DNA from: Dehalococcoidia bacterium
GTDB taxonomy: Bacteria > Chloroflexota > Dehalococcoidia > Dehalococcoidales > RBG-16-60-22
Reading direction: 5' to 3'
DNA: 21,402 nt
Assembly: GCA_030605045.1 (NCBI GenBank)
Contig: JAUWBK010000006.1
Location: 1 to 21,402 of the forward strand
Numbering within the stretch: position 1 is the first letter of the stretch; each line of letters opens with the position of its first letter. The position numbers and the translations under genes were made by a program. The notes beneath the pieces were generated by a model. That model worked only from the letters and a program-made list of their open reading frames with translations. It was not told the DNA's origin and searched no databases. Positions 20,397-21,402 of this stretch are shown piece by piece.

Positions 20397-21143
20397 CTAC
20401 GACGCCGCTGATGATACCGGCTTAACCACACGGGGTTCTTTTGGTTGGACAAGCTTAGCCAGCCAGATGCTCATCTCATAGAGAACAATCAGCGGGACGG
20501 CGACCAGGCTTTGATTTATCGGGTCAAAGGTTGGGGTAATTATCGCCGCCAGAATAAAGGCAAAGATAATGGCCGTTCTTCGATGGTCAGAAAGCCACTT
20601 GGGCTTGAGAACTCCCAGCCTGGCTAGGAAAGTAGTGATTACCGGCATCTCAAAGACAAAGCCGATGGCCAGCAGCAGTCTGGTGACAACTGCGATGTAA
20701 TTCCCAATCCTGATCTCAGGGGTGGCGATATCAGCGCCGAAACTGGTCAAGAATCTGGTCGCCGGTGGTATCAGAATAAAGTAACCAAAGACAACACCAC
20801 CCAGGAACATCAAGGCTATCCAGGGAAGGAGCAAATAGACATACTTTTTTTCCTTGGAGGTAAGTGCCGGAGAGACAAACATAATGCCATGATAAACTAG
20901 GTAAGGCATTGCCAAAATAATACCCGCGGCAAGGCACACCTTCATGATGGTGCCAATCATCTCTGTCATCTCGATATAGATAAGGTTGATGCCTTCGGCG
21001 GGCAACTTCAAGATGTAGAATATCCAGTCGTAAAAGATGAAAGCAAGGACAGAAGCAACGGCTACGGCAATTAAACTCCTGATTAAACGGGTACGTAATT
21101 CCAGGAGATGACCGAGAACAGACGCCTTTTTATCATCGCTCAT
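20397..21143 (-). CDS. tatC: Sec-independent translocase subunit TatC
   Basis: A 248-residue membrane protein with six predicted helices, the receptor for twin-arginine signal peptides. The cytosolic N-terminus carries the conserved HLLELRTRLIRS; the first periplasmic/second-helix region has FVSPALTSKEKKY; GGVVFGYFILIPPATRFL and VFEMPVITTFLARLGVL are typical. A short basic tail follows the last helix. It lies 55 bases after a tatA/tatB-type gene in the same direction, the usual order. Export of folded redox enzymes is the expected role. Confidence 0.95.
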   Translation of the reverse strand: MSDDKKASVLGHLLELRTRLIRSLIAVAVASVLAFIFYDWIFYILKLPAEGINLIYIEMTEMIGTIMKVCLAAGIILAMPYLVYHGIMFVSPALTSKEKKYVYLLLPWIALMFLGGVVFGYFILIPPATRFLTSFGADIATPEIRIGNYIAVVTRLLLAIGFVFEMPVITTFLARLGVLKPKWLSDHRRTAIIFAFILAAIITPTFDPINQSLVAVPLIVLYEMSIWLAKLVQPKEPRVVKPVSSAAS

Positions 21144-21198
21144 TTTTTACCATTGTCTCTCTGGACAGTAAGGTTGTCTTTGTATAATAATCGTATGT

Positions 21199-21402
21199 CT
21201 AATTATTCTTTGGTTCGTGGTCACTATCTTGTCTTGGCTGAGACGGGCGGTTCTTTTCTTTACTATCTGTTTCTTGGATGTCTAATTCCTTGGTTACCTG
21301 GGAGGTGAGGTCATAGGTGGCTTTTCTCAAGGCACGGACTGTCCTGCCCAGAGTTCGGGCAATCTCAGGCAATCTTCTCGGTCCCCATATTATCAGTGCC
21401 AG
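21199..21402 (-). CDS. TatA/TatB-family translocase subunit, C-terminal part (runs off window)
   Basis: 67 codons before the TAG stop (21201-21199), entering from the right edge. It begins LALIIWGPRRLPEIARTLGR, the end of the membrane helix with the Gly-Pro hinge and the start of the amphipathic helix, and continues TVRALRKATYDLTSQVTKEL into a polar tail. This is the TatA/TatB pattern; the first part of the membrane helix is beyond the window. The long tail and the WGPRRLPE hinge leave TatA or TatB open. It precedes tatC by 55 bases. Confidence 0.85.
   Translation of the reverse strand: MALIIWGPRRLPEIARTLGRTVRALRKATYDLTSQVTKELDIQETDSKEKNRPSQPRQDSDHEPKNN

Noticed and set aside
1..21402. Selenoproteins with in-frame UGA
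   Set aside because: With selA, selB and tRNA-Sec present I looked for genes continuing through TGA with conserved sequence on both sides; none of the recognised genes is cut short at a TGA.
1..21402. CRISPR arrays
   Set aside because: No regularly spaced direct repeats were seen; the repeats found are pairs with other explanations.

Overview
The window looks like a chromosomal piece of an anaerobic bacterium, most likely a Chloroflexota lineage close to Dehalococcoidia. This is an inference from gene content: a dnaJ-hspR-clpB heat-shock operon, a stand-alone ThiN-type thiamine-phosphate synthase, an IS1-type transposase fragment of the kind common in that group, a BKACE enzyme and a complete set of selenocysteine decoding genes. 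No rRNA is present to confirm it.

Layout. 1-2624: minus-strand heat-shock operon dnaJ-hspR-clpB (clpB runs off the left edge). 2735-3301: CoA-pyrophosphatase-type Nudix gene, divergent from ctaB-tgt on the plus strand (3396-5443). 5439-5822: a 384-bp mobile cassette with 17-bp terminal inverted repeats and a perfect 8-bp target duplication, inserted in the stop codon of tgt; its only gene is a small SNase-fold protein. 5859-11755: a long minus-strand unit that starts at a consensus promoter, a TPP riboswitch and an intrinsic terminator, then runs cysE-NIL-nifS-thiN-mnmA-MOSC-nadA-cutA. This joins sulfur mobilisation, thiamine, thiouridine, NAD and molybdenum-related functions under an apparent thiamine sensor. 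11888-13637: a ThiF/MoeB-like E1 enzyme and cysteine synthase, upstream and in the same direction. 13766-13824: two strong hairpins in the divergent spacer. 13888-17140: selA-selB on the plus strand, followed by a 4-oxalocrotonate tautomerase-like gene.

17412-19137 is an accessory patch: a possible second copy of the cassette end, a GGKKGGKA-type small protein, a DUF5678-like/retropepsin-like gene pair behind an unusually elaborate promoter, a truncated IS1-type transposase, and a 34-bp duplicate of the 3' end of tRNA-Sec. 19138-19234 is the tRNA-Sec gene itself (anticodon UCA, minus strand, CCA encoded), serving selA/selB. 19371-20255 is a BKACE enzyme and 20397-21402 holds tatC and the 3' part of a tatA/tatB gene.

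Main observations: the passenger-carrying cassette that rebuilds the tgt stop codon; a TPP riboswitch whose first gene is cysE; the regulated retropepsin-like pair; a tRNA-Sec integration or duplication scar; and several first-in-unit genes whose -10 boxes lie 6-7 bases from the start codon, as expected for leaderless mRNAs.
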